Shown: piece by piece, positions 10,436 to 18,253 of the stretch
Layout: every line of letters begins with the position of its first letter
Numbering within the stretch: position 1 is the stretch's first letter
Assembly (NCBI GenBank): GCA_947446815.1
Contig: CANFGT010000004.1
Coordinates: forward strand, 1 to 64,000
Origin: Acidimicrobiaceae bacterium
GTDB taxonomy: Bacteria > Actinomycetota > Acidimicrobiia > Acidimicrobiales > Ilumatobacteraceae
DNA length: 64,000 nt
Direction: 5' to 3'
Made by a program: the position numbers and the translations under genes
The notes under the pieces: model-generated
The model's input: the letters and a program-made list of their open reading frames with translations, nothing else
Told to the model about the DNA's origin: nothing
Database searches by the model: none

Positions 10436-11677
10436 ATGACCATGACACCTGATGCCCCCGCCAAGGCCGAGCGCTGGACAGCGCAATGGAAAGAGCTCTA
10501 CGAGGAAGTCATTAACACCGGCCTCTGCACCGGATGCGCAGGTTGTGTTGTCACATGCCCTCACGATGTCATCGGTTACGAGCACGAAGAAGGCAAGTAC
10601 AAGCCTTTCCACATCGAAGAAGAACTCGGTCTCGACAACTGCATCCACGGCGAGAAGGGCTGCACCACATGCACCCGCGCCTGCCCACGTTTCCGCACAT
10701 GGGAATCATCTGCGAACAAGCACCTCTTTGGCCGCGACCGCGAAGACGACGAGATGGCTGGCATCTGGGAACAACTTCTCCTCACACGCGCGGTTGACAA
10801 GACACAGTTAGAAAAGGGTCAAGACGGTGGCTTTGTCACCGCGATGCTTTCCTGGTTGATGGATAACAACTACATCGAAGGCGCACTCGTCAGTGGCGTT
10901 GAAGACGATGACCGTTGGAAGGCAAAGCCTGTCCTCGTGCAAACGAAAGAAGAAGTTCTTGCAACAGCAGGTTCGCGCTACACGTATTGTGCAAACCCAC
11001 TCGCACTTCCAGAAGCAAAAGAAAAGGGCCTCACCAAGCTTGCACTCGTCGGCATGGGTTGCCAGGTGTCTTCACCACCAGTGATGTGGGATCGCAAAGC
11101 CGGCAAAGTGTCCAAGCCATTCCAATTCAACATTGGCCTGTTGTGCAGCAAGACATTCGACGATGCGATTTTCCCTGAATTATTTGAAGCCAAGTACGGC
11201 TTGAAAAAGCAAGACATGGTGAAGATGAACATCAAGGGCGCCTTCCAAATCTGGATGAACGATGGTTCATTCCACGAGATTGATCTAAAGGAATGCCATC
11301 AGTGGACACGCGAGGGATGCAAGAGCTGTCCTGACTTCGCTGCAGAACACGCAGACATCTCCACCGGCGGTATCGGCAAAGACAACGACTGGACTCTCAC
11401 CATCGTGCGTTCAAAGGTGGGCGTAGAAGTCATCAACCGCATGATTGCTGAAGGCGTGATCGAGTCAAAGCCCGCACAAGAAGACGAAGTTGCAATGAAG
11501 TTGTTGCGCACGCTTTCCATCGTGAGCCGCCGTCGCTGGCCAGACTGGGCCGAAACCACTGTCAAGGTGGGCACGCCTGCTCTGAAGAAGAAGGTTGCAC
11601 CTGCTGCAGACGCTGCACCGGCAGAGGCACCAGCAACTGATGCTGCGCCTGCTGCTGACGCAAAGCCTGCGGAGTAA
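10436..11677 (+). CDS. FrhB/FdhB-type coenzyme F420 iron-sulfur protein
   Basis: A 413-residue protein of the coenzyme F420 hydrogenase/dehydrogenase beta-subunit family. The N-terminus has a cluster motif CTGCAGCVVTCP (Cys31, 34, 37, 41) and a second set, Cys69, 76, 79 and 83 (CIHGEKGCTTCTRACP), so two [4Fe-4S] clusters are likely. FrhB-like domains follow, with QDGGFVTAML, GSRYTYCANP, LALVGMGCQVSS and the late motif GCKSCPDF. Members bind FAD and pass hydride from F420H2 to iron-sulfur partners. The last 25 residues are an Ala/Pro/Asp repeat tail not usual for the family. It follows a P-II gene by 16 bases; a role in nitrogen assimilation (electron supply) is only suggested by context. Confidence 0.85.
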   Translation: MTMTPDAPAKAERWTAQWKELYEEVINTGLCTGCAGCVVTCPHDVIGYEHEEGKYKPFHIEEELGLDNCIHGEKGCTTCTRACPRFRTWESSANKHLFGRDREDDEMAGIWEQLLLTRAVDKTQLEKGQDGGFVTAMLSWLMDNNYIEGALVSGVEDDDRWKAKPVLVQTKEEVLATAGSRYTYCANPLALPEAKEKGLTKLALVGMGCQVSSPPVMWDRKAGKVSKPFQFNIGLLCSKTFDDAIFPELFEAKYGLKKQDMVKMNIKGAFQIWMNDGSFHEIDLKECHQWTREGCKSCPDFAAEHADISTGGIGKDNDWTLTIVRSKVGVEVINRMIAEGVIESKPAQEDEVAMKLLRTLSIVSRRRWPDWAETTVKVGTPALKKKVAPAADAAPAEAPATDAAPAADAKPAE

Positions 11678-11680
11678 ACC

Positions 11681-12592
11681 GTGGCACTGCATCCACAAGC
11701 AGCCAGCCTCGTTGCATTGATGCAGTCACGAGGTGGAAAAGGATTCGCAGAGTCCGATCCCATTGAGGCGCGCATTGCACGCGCTGCAACTGATTACGTC
11801 TCCAATGAACACGTGCATGAAATTCGTGACATGGATGCAGCCGGTGTGCCTGTTCGTTTGTATCGACCGAGCGCCGACAGAAACCTTGGCCTGCTTGTGT
11901 ACTTCCACGGTGGCGGTTGGGTTATCGGCAGCATCAAGTCACACGATGCAACGTGTCGTTCCATTGCGAACGCCAGTGGATGCGCGGTGTTGTCCGTCGA
12001 CTATCGCTTGGCGCCTGAAAATCCATTTCCCGCCGGTCTTGAAGATTCGCTGAAGACCACTGCCTGGGCTGCAATTCATGCAGATGCACTTGGTATTGAT
12101 GTAACACGCATTGCAGTGGGTGGTGACAGTGCAGGTGGAAACCTTGCCGCTGTGGTTGCACAATTGCAGCCAGTCCCCATCGCGTTCCAAGTTCTCATTT
12201 ACCCCGTCACCGATTGCCGTATGAGTACTGCTTCGTATGTTGAGAACTCCGAAGGGCCCTTCTTACGTGCCGTCGACATGGACGCATTCATCAACATCTA
12301 CCTTGACGGCAAGACTTCAACGAGCGATCCACGTGTGTCGCCCATTTGCGCAGACCCCGCGGTACTCGCTTCGTGCCCACCAGCCATTGTGATTACCGCA
12401 GAGCACGACCCATTACGTGATGAAGGTGAAGAATACGGCCGCGCATTAATTGCAGCAGGAGTTCACACCAGCATCGTTCGCTACTTCGGAATGATTCATG
12501 GTTTTGTCGGAATGGCACCATGGGTAGACGACGGCAAGCATGCGATTGTTCATGCTTCTGAAGCACTGCGCATCGCTCTCGCACCTCAGTAA
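11681..12592 (+). CDS. HSL-family alpha/beta hydrolase (first of tandem pair)
   Basis: A 303-residue esterase of the hormone-sensitive-lipase (alpha/beta-hydrolase-3) family. The oxyanion motif HGGGWVIG, nucleophile elbow GDSAGGN, acid region HDPLRDEGEEY and catalytic His in MIHGFVGM are all present. It hydrolyses short acyl or aryl esters in the cytoplasm. The GTG start follows the FrhB-like stop by three bases, so it is probably co-transcribed. It is roughly 55-60% identical by eye to the next gene, a local tandem duplication. Confidence 0.92.
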   Translation: MALHPQAASLVALMQSRGGKGFAESDPIEARIARAATDYVSNEHVHEIRDMDAAGVPVRLYRPSADRNLGLLVYFHGGGWVIGSIKSHDATCRSIANASGCAVLSVDYRLAPENPFPAGLEDSLKTTAWAAIHADALGIDVTRIAVGGDSAGGNLAAVVAQLQPVPIAFQVLIYPVTDCRMSTASYVENSEGPFLRAVDMDAFINIYLDGKTSTSDPRVSPICADPAVLASCPPAIVITAEHDPLRDEGEEYGRALIAAGVHTSIVRYFGMIHGFVGMAPWVDDGKHAIVHASEALRIALAPQ

Positions 12593-12658
12593 CACCGCTC
12601 AACTCAGCCCTGTCGAGCAGGCACGGTTACTCTTGGCTCACCACAATCAGGGGGCTCT

Positions 12659-13567
12659 ATGACACTGCATCCACAAGCACAAGTAATTCTTCAGATGATG
12701 GCTGCCGCTGGCGGTCCCATCATTCAGGACTCTGATGCCGCAGTCTTCCGTGAGTACTACAACTCACGTCAATTGCCTTCCACTGAGGAAGTGTTTGAGA
12801 TTCGCGATGTAGTGGCCGGTGGTGTGCCATCGCGTTTGTATCGCCCCAATGCCAACAAGAACCTTGGCTTATTGGTGTTTTACCACGGTGGCGGCTGGGT
12901 GATTGGCGGTCTCGACTCACACGATTCCGTGTGTCGCTCATTGGCGAACCGCATGGGCCATGCAGTGTTGAGCGTTGATTACCGCTTAGCTCCAGAGAAC
13001 CCGTTCCCTGCTGCTGTTGAAGACGCGATGTGCTCGTTGCGTTGGGCGTACGAGAACGCTGCTGAGTTGGGCATCAACCCCGACCGCATCGCAGTGGGTG
13101 GCGACAGCGCAGGTGGAAATCTTGCAGCCATTGTGAGCCAACAGCGCCCTGTGCCATTGGTATTTCAGATGCTCATCTATCCGGCAACCGATATGACAGC
13201 GTCGTTTCCTTCACACATCGAGAACGCTGGTGGCCCAGTGTTGACGAAGCAAGCAATGGAATGGTTCACGAATCACTACATGCCAGCAAGTGCAGACAAG
13301 AAAGATCCACTTGCGTCGCCACACTTCGCACCAGATTCATTGTTGAAGGGCGCACCTCCAGCGCTCATTATCACTGCAGAACTCGATCCGCTTCGTGATG
13401 AAGGCGAAGAGTACGGTCGCCGCTTAATTGCAAACGGCGTGACAGCCAGCGTGGTGCGTTACAACGGAATGTTCCACAGCTTCTTCCAGATGCATCAGCT
13501 ACTGGATGACGCGAACACCGCACACACTCTCGCCGCCTCCATGGTGGCAAAAGCATTCAACGCTTAG
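12659..13567 (+). CDS. HSL-family alpha/beta hydrolase (second of tandem pair)
   Basis: A 302-residue paralogue of the upstream gene, beginning with the same TLHPQA segment. It has HGGGWVIGG, GDSAGGNLAAIV, LDPLRDEGEEYG and the catalytic His in GMFHSFF, so it should be active. Most change lies in the N-terminal cap (residues 10-45) and in 190-225, the regions that shape the substrate pocket. AGGGGG lies just before the ATG. The stop overlaps the end of the convergent uracil-DNA glycosylase gene by four bases. Confidence 0.92.
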   Translation: MTLHPQAQVILQMMAAAGGPIIQDSDAAVFREYYNSRQLPSTEEVFEIRDVVAGGVPSRLYRPNANKNLGLLVFYHGGGWVIGGLDSHDSVCRSLANRMGHAVLSVDYRLAPENPFPAAVEDAMCSLRWAYENAAELGINPDRIAVGGDSAGGNLAAIVSQQRPVPLVFQMLIYPATDMTASFPSHIENAGGPVLTKQAMEWFTNHYMPASADKKDPLASPHFAPDSLLKGAPPALIITAELDPLRDEGEEYGRRLIANGVTASVVRYNGMFHSFFQMHQLLDDANTAHTLAASMVAKAFNA

Positions 13568-14247
13568 TCAATAACTGCGCGGGCGCGAGCAAAGACCGCG
13601 TCGATCATTGGTTCCGTCAGCTTGCCCGTAAAAGTGTTTTGCTGGCTGGGGTGAAAAGAGCAAATAATCACGGTGCCATCGGGAGCTACCGCTTCCACGC
13701 CGTGGCCAAACTTTGGTCGAGGCTTCACGCCCCACTCTTTGCACACTGCTTCATACGCAAAGCTGCCGAGGCACACCACAACGCGCACCTTCTTCAACAG
13801 TTGCCGTTCGCGTTGCAAGTACGTCACGCACGTGTCGCGTTCAACATTCGTTGGCTTGTTATCGGGTGGTGCACATCGCACCGCGCTCGAGACCCACGCG
13901 CCGGTCAACTTCAAGCCATCGTCTGCGCCGATACTTTCGGCTTGCGTTGCAAATCCAGCCTTATGCATCGCGCGATACAACCAGTCTCCGCTGCGATCAC
14001 CGGTGAACATGCGGCCCGTTCTATTCGCACCGTGCGCAGCGGGTGCAAGACCCATCACCCACAGTCCAGCCTTCGCATCACCAAAACCAGGAACGCCTTT
14101 GCCCCAATATTCCTGATCACGAAACGACGCACGCTTTTCCACGGCCACGGACTCACGCCATTCCACAAGACGTGGACATGCCACACACGCCGTGATGTCA
14201 TCACACACGCGCTTCAATGAATCCACAGAACTACTTCTTGGGTTCAT
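13564..14247 (-). CDS. family 5 (UDGb-type) uracil-DNA glycosylase
   Basis: A 227-residue base-excision repair enzyme removing uracil and related deaminated bases from DNA. Motif 1 reads GLAPAAHGANRTGR, the UDGb form lacking the usual catalytic Asp/Asn. The C-terminal motif is HPSQQNTFTGK. Four cysteines (CVAC near the N-terminus, then RCAPP and DTC in the middle) fit the [4Fe-4S] cluster of families 4 and 5. Its start overlaps the end of the winged-helix gene by 17 bases, so the two share a transcript. Confidence 0.9.
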   Translation of the reverse strand: MNPRSSSVDSLKRVCDDITACVACPRLVEWRESVAVEKRASFRDQEYWGKGVPGFGDAKAGLWVMGLAPAAHGANRTGRMFTGDRSGDWLYRAMHKAGFATQAESIGADDGLKLTGAWVSSAVRCAPPDNKPTNVERDTCVTYLQRERQLLKKVRVVVCLGSFAYEAVCKEWGVKPRPKFGHGVEAVAPDGTVIICSFHPSQQNTFTGKLTEPMIDAVFARARAVID

Positions 14248-14530
14248 GGGCGAGAACCTTCAGCAGCTCGCCGATGCGGTGGTGACGCTCCGATGGATGA
14301 CGCAATGGCAAGTCACGCAACACCACGTATTCATTGCGACGGCCCACCTTGGTCACCTTCAGGTATCCGGCTTCTTCTAGGTCTGCCACAATGCGGTGCG
14401 CTGCGCGCTCGGTAATGCCCACCTCGGACGCGATATCGCGAATGCGGATCTCAGGCTCTGCAGCAATGGTGAGCAGCACATGGGCATGATTCGTTAGGAA
14501 GGTCCACGAGGGTTCTGGGGCCGACTTCAT
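14231..14530 (-). CDS. winged-helix transcription regulator
   Basis: A 99-residue protein that is mainly a MarR/ArsR-like winged helix: NHAHVLLTIAAEPEIRIRDIA, then VGITERAAHRIVADLEEAGYLKV (recognition helix), then VGRRNEYVVL (wing). It has no sensor domain and no cysteine cluster. It is divergent from sbtA across a 65-base gap that holds overlapping palindromes, so it probably controls sbtA and itself (inference). Confidence 0.75.
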   Translation of the reverse strand: MKSAPEPSWTFLTNHAHVLLTIAAEPEIRIRDIASEVGITERAAHRIVADLEEAGYLKVTKVGRRNEYVVLRDLPLRHPSERHHRIGELLKVLAHEPKK

Positions 14531-14552
14531 TGCCCCATTTTGTCATATTTCC

Positions 14553-14585
14553 TGTCATTTGATACATGACACATATTTCATGTAT
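14553..14585. promoter_or_regulatory. overlapping palindromes between regulator and sbtA
   Basis: Two perfect inverted repeats overlap: TGTCAT (14553-14558) with ATGACA (14566-14571), and ATACATGA (14562-14569) with TCATGTAT (14578-14585). They fill the divergent promoter region and end 10 bases before the sbtA start. This is a typical operator layout for the adjacent winged-helix protein, where alternative occupancy could switch the two promoters. It is AT-rich compared with its surroundings. Confidence 0.6.
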
Positions 14586-14595
14586 TATCAGACAT

Positions 14596-15555
14596 ATGAA
14601 CTCATGGAATCTGGCAATCGAAAACCTCACCTCACCGCCTGTATTGGCCTTTGTATTGGGTGCATTAGCAGTGATCCTGCGTAGCGATCTGCGCCTGCCC
14701 GACCCCATTCATACGTGGATCTCCACATACCTCCTTCTCGCCATCGGCCTGAAAGGTGGGCACAGTCTGCGAGATTCAGATCTTGCAAGCCTCACATCAC
14801 CAGCACTTCTCACCATTGCGTTTGGCATCGGAATTCCCATCATCATTTTCTTCGTGACAACTCGCTTGCTCCGACTTACAGCAGCGGATGCAGGGTCCAT
14901 CGCAGCGCACTACGGATCGGTCTCGGTTGTGACATTCACTGCGGCGATGATTTTTGCAACCGAAGCAAAGTTCATCACGGAACCTTTCATGACATCTCTT
15001 GTTGCAATCTTGGAGATACCGGGAATCGTGGTTGCTCTCGTTCTTGCCAGTATGAAAAGCGATGATGTGAATTGGCGCACCGCGGCGCACGAAGTTCTCA
15101 CTGGACGAAGCGTGCTGTTGCTGGTTGGCGGGCTCATCATGGGCTCAGTCAGTAGTGCAAATTCTTTTGCGCGAGTCGAACCATTTTTCGTCGGGATGTT
15201 CTCGGGCTTGCTGACTTTGTTTCTCCTCGACATGGGAGCAACAGTCGCCACTCGTTTCCAAACCAACGGACGAGTACCTCTTCGCCTTGCAGCCTTTGCA
15301 GTAATTTCACCGCTCATCTTTGGGTCATTGGGTGTCATCGCAGCTCACGCGATCGGCCTCTCCATCGGAGGATCCGCCATTTTCGGAATCATGGTCGCAA
15401 GTGCGTCCTACATTGCAGCTCCTGCTGCTGTTCGCATCGCACTTCCGAATGCGGATTCCAGCCTGTCGCTTGGTCTTGCTCTGGGAGTCACGTTTCCCTT
15501 CAATCTCATCTTGGGAATCCCGCTCGCGTTCATGCTGTCTCGTGCGCTCGCATAA
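14596..15555 (+). CDS. sbtA: SbtA-type sodium-dependent bicarbonate transporter
   Basis: A 319-residue membrane protein of normal SbtA length with about ten hydrophobic helices in two repeated halves. Landmarks are YLLLAIGLKGGHSL, AAHYGSVSVVTFTAA (the GSVS substrate/Na+ loop) and IMVASASYIAAPAAVR with ALGVTFPFNLILGIPL in the second half. In cyanobacteria it imports HCO3- with Na+ and is controlled by the P-II-like SbtB. No sbtB lies beside it here. ATG 14596 avoids overlapping the palindromic operator. The role would be supplying bicarbonate for carboxylases (inference). Confidence 0.88.
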   Translation: MNSWNLAIENLTSPPVLAFVLGALAVILRSDLRLPDPIHTWISTYLLLAIGLKGGHSLRDSDLASLTSPALLTIAFGIGIPIIIFFVTTRLLRLTAADAGSIAAHYGSVSVVTFTAAMIFATEAKFITEPFMTSLVAILEIPGIVVALVLASMKSDDVNWRTAAHEVLTGRSVLLLVGGLIMGSVSSANSFARVEPFFVGMFSGLLTLFLLDMGATVATRFQTNGRVPLRLAAFAVISPLIFGSLGVIAAHAIGLSIGGSAIFGIMVASASYIAAPAAVRIALPNADSSLSLGLALGVTFPFNLILGIPLAFMLSRALA

Positions 15556-15608
15556 ACATCAGTCAACTCTTGGGGCATAGAAGCGCGCGCAAGTAGGTTG
15601 GATACTGC

Positions 15609-16262
15609 ATGGCAACCGCAAAGAAAACTGCTCCCCCGTCGTCCACCGTCATCTTGATGGTGCGTCACGGCCAAACCCCCACCACAGGCAAGATTCTTCC
15701 TGGTCGGGCCGCAGGTTTACACCTTGCTGAAGCAGGCGTTGCGCAAGCGCATCGCGTGGCAGAGCGCATTGCAGAGCTGCCAAAGATTGACGCCATCTAT
15801 GCATCACCACTTGAGCGCGCACGCGAAACGGCAGCACCAATCGCAAAGGCTCTGAAGCAGCGCGTGAAGATCGACAAAGGTCTTCTCGAATGCGACTTCG
15901 GCGATTGGACCGGTGCAGAACTCAGCAAGTTGATGAAGCTTCCTGAATGGTCCACTGTGCAGAAAGCACCGAGCACATTCCGCTTCCCCAACGGCGAATC
16001 ATTCACCGAGATGCAAACACGCATGGTGAGTGCGCTTGATCGCATTCGTGCAGCACACCCCGGTGGAACTGTTGTGTGCGTGTCGCATGCAGACCCCATT
16101 AAGGCAGCTGTTGCTCATGCCATGGGTACGCACATCGATCTCTTCCAGCGCATCGTCATCGGTACATGTTCTGTCAGTGCTGTTGCCTACACGGGCCATG
16201 GCCCCATCGTTCTCACGGTCAACTCCACAGGCGGTTCATTAGCCGACCTGCGCCCGTCCTGA
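15609..16262 (+). CDS. histidine phosphatase of the MSMEG_4193 type
   Basis: A 217-residue phosphoglycerate-mutase-like protein with phospho-acceptor motif LMVRHGQTPTTG, LERARETA, the acid-bearing FPNGESFTEMQTR and second histidine motif CVSHADPIKAAVAH. It is followed at 25-34-base intervals by DUF3090 and an SCO1664-like protein. That trio is conserved in actinobacteria, usually near mshC (mycothiol synthesis). The substrate is unknown. Confidence 0.88.
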   Translation: MATAKKTAPPSSTVILMVRHGQTPTTGKILPGRAAGLHLAEAGVAQAHRVAERIAELPKIDAIYASPLERARETAAPIAKALKQRVKIDKGLLECDFGDWTGAELSKLMKLPEWSTVQKAPSTFRFPNGESFTEMQTRMVSALDRIRAAHPGGTVVCVSHADPIKAAVAHAMGTHIDLFQRIVIGTCSVSAVAYTGHGPIVLTVNSTGGSLADLRPS

Positions 16263-16286
16263 TTTCACTGGCACACTGGTAGTCAC

Positions 16287-16817
16287 ATGGGTTTCTATTT
16301 CGACTTCGAAGATGCAGATGGCTTTGCAACAGGCGCCATTGGGCAGCCTGGTGATCGCACCTTCTATGTGCAGGTGCGCGGCGATGGACGCACGGTTTCC
16401 ATCAAATGCGAGAAGCAGCAAGTAGCAGCGCTCGCTGAATACTTGCGCGGCATGTTGGCTGATATGCCCGACACGGGAACCTCCATCGACTCCACTTCCG
16501 CATCACTCGTCAACCCCGTGGAACAAGATTTCGTTCTGGGTTCCGTTGGTCTTGGTGTTGATCGCCCCAACATGCGCATGGTGGTGCAGTTGGAAGAAAT
16601 GGTGTTGGTCGACGAAGACGATGACGACATCTTCGACCTTCTTGATGAAGACGAAGAGGACGACGATAGCACTGTGGTGCGCGTGATGCTCACACCATCG
16701 CAAGCTCGGGCGTTCTGTGACACGGCAGACCTTTTCATCAATGCGGGCCGCGCAATTTGCAAGTGGTGCAGTGCACCGGTGGACCTTGCAGGCCACGCCT
16801 GCCCCAAGTTCAACTAA
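16287..16817 (+). CDS. DUF3090 family protein
   Basis: A 176-residue protein matching DUF3090: start MGFYFDFEDADGFATGAIG, then RTFYVQVR, KCEKQQVAALAEYL, an acidic stretch DEDDDDIFDLLDEDEEDDD (about 110-130), and a C-terminal CKWCSAPVDLAGHACPK that can bind zinc through its three cysteines and a histidine. Function unknown. It is the middle gene of the conserved trio. Confidence 0.88.
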   Translation: MGFYFDFEDADGFATGAIGQPGDRTFYVQVRGDGRTVSIKCEKQQVAALAEYLRGMLADMPDTGTSIDSTSASLVNPVEQDFVLGSVGLGVDRPNMRMVVQLEEMVLVDEDDDDIFDLLDEDEEDDDSTVVRVMLTPSQARAFCDTADLFINAGRAICKWCSAPVDLAGHACPKFN

Positions 16818-16850
16818 GCATTCGCGTCTCCGCACGAACGATTGACACGT

Positions 16851-17549
16851 ATGAGTAACACGCCAGAACTTCTGCAATTACTCACCGATGGTCATCTCGA
16901 GATCGAGGGCCGTATGCCGAACTCCTCGAACGCAACGTTCCTCATGGCTGTGGGCGATGACGGCACGCAAGGCATTTACAAACCACTCACGGGTGAGCGT
17001 CCGTTGTGGGATTTTGAGCCCGGCCTCTACAAGCGTGAAGTTGCTGCGTATCGCCTAAGCGAAGCGTTGCAATACGACATCATTCCGCCGACGGTGGTGC
17101 GCGAAGAACCACTGGGTGAAGGTTCATTGCAGTTGTTCATCAATCACGATCCGTCGTTGCATTACTTCACGTTCCTTGACTCGCGTCCTGAATTGCACGA
17201 CCAATTGCGCAAGATGGCGGTGTTTGACATCGTTGCCAACAACACCGACCGCAAAGGTGGTCACGTGTTGGTTGATGCGAATGATCATCTCTGGGGGATC
17301 GACCATGGCGTGTGTTTCAGTGATGAATTCAAACTGCGCACCGTGATTTGGGACTTTGCCGGCGAAGACATTGCAGAAGAACTTCTCGCACCACTCGAGG
17401 TGTTGATGAATGATGTTCCTACGAATCTCATCTCGTTGCTGACGGACGATGAAATTGATGCGATGCTGGAGCGCACTGAATGGCTTCTGCAAAACAGAGT
17501 CTTTCCCGCACCAGAGAGTCGATATCAATACCCGTGGCCATTGCTGTAA
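16851..17549 (+). CDS. SCO1664-like kinase-fold protein
   Basis: A 232-residue protein of the SCO1664 family, related to phosphatidylinositol-3/4-kinase folds. It has a glycine-poor N-lobe (GIYKPLTGERPLWDF, with a lysine), FDIVANNTDRKGGHVL (catalytic-loop-like D and N) and LWGIDHGVCFSDE (DFG-like metal site). Biochemical activity is unknown. ATG 16851 fits the family; an in-frame TTG lies 9 bases upstream. It is the last gene of the trio. Confidence 0.85.
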   Translation: MSNTPELLQLLTDGHLEIEGRMPNSSNATFLMAVGDDGTQGIYKPLTGERPLWDFEPGLYKREVAAYRLSEALQYDIIPPTVVREEPLGEGSLQLFINHDPSLHYFTFLDSRPELHDQLRKMAVFDIVANNTDRKGGHVLVDANDHLWGIDHGVCFSDEFKLRTVIWDFAGEDIAEELLAPLEVLMNDVPTNLISLLTDDEIDAMLERTEWLLQNRVFPAPESRYQYPWPLL

Positions 17550-17569
17550 CGGCCACGAGATATCCATAA

Positions 17570-18253
17570 CTACACCTCGCGAACCACACCATCTTTGATG
17601 TTCAAGTGGCGCTTTGCACGAGCAGCAACTTTGGAATCGTGCGTCACGACAATGAGTGTTACGTCGTTCTCTGCAGCTTGCGCCTCAAGAAGGTCCATAA
17701 TCTCGTCACGAGTCTCTTCATCCAAATTGCCTGTGGGTTCATCGGCCAACAACACCGCAGGGTTCTTGACGAGAGCACGCGCAATCGCAACGCGTTGCTG
17801 TTGTCCGCCCGATAGCTCTGCAGGCAAGTGATTCAAACGATCACCGAGCCCGACTTTGTTCAGCATCTCCACTGCACGTTCACGACGGTCAGCTGCTGCA
17901 ACGCCTGTCGCTGCAAGAGCGACTTCAACATTTTCCTGCGCAGTCATTGTGGGGATGAGGTTGTAGTTCTGAAAGACAAAACCAATCATTGATCCACGTA
18001 AGCGCGTGAGGGCTGCAGATGACATTGCAGACAATGATCCGCCATTGAACTCGATGGTGCCAGACGTTGGCACGTCGAGAGCTCCGAGCATCTGCAGCAA
18101 TGTGCTCTTGCCGCCACCCGTGGGGCCTTGCACCGAAATGTGTTCTCCGGCGGCGATAGTTAAGTCAACACCGCGCAGGGCGTTCACTTCTTTTCCACTC
18201 TGGCGATATTTCTTTGCCACGCCAGACAATTTGTAGAGAGTTGAAGTACTCAT
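17570..18253 (-). CDS. MacB/LolD-type ABC transporter ATP-binding protein
   Basis: A 227-residue ATPase with Walker [11 protein letters not shown]-loop [18 protein letters not shown], signature [15 protein letters not shown], Walker [13 protein letters not shown] and H-loop VTHDSK. The [11 protein letters not shown] and TGNLD forms are typical of the MacB/LolD/FtsE class working with FtsX-like permeases. The permease gene is immediately upstream with a one-base overlap (TAATG). Confidence 0.95.
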   Translation of the reverse strand: MSTSTLYKLSGVAKKYRQSGKEVNALRGVDLTIAAGEHISVQGPTGGGKSTLLQMLGALDVPTSGTIEFNGGSLSAMSSAALTRLRGSMIGFVFQNYNLIPTMTAQENVEVALAATGVAAADRRERAVEMLNKVGLGDRLNHLPAELSGGQQQRVAIARALVKNPAVLLADEPTGNLDEETRDEIMDLLEAQAAENDVTLIVVTHDSKVAARAKRHLNIKDGVVREV

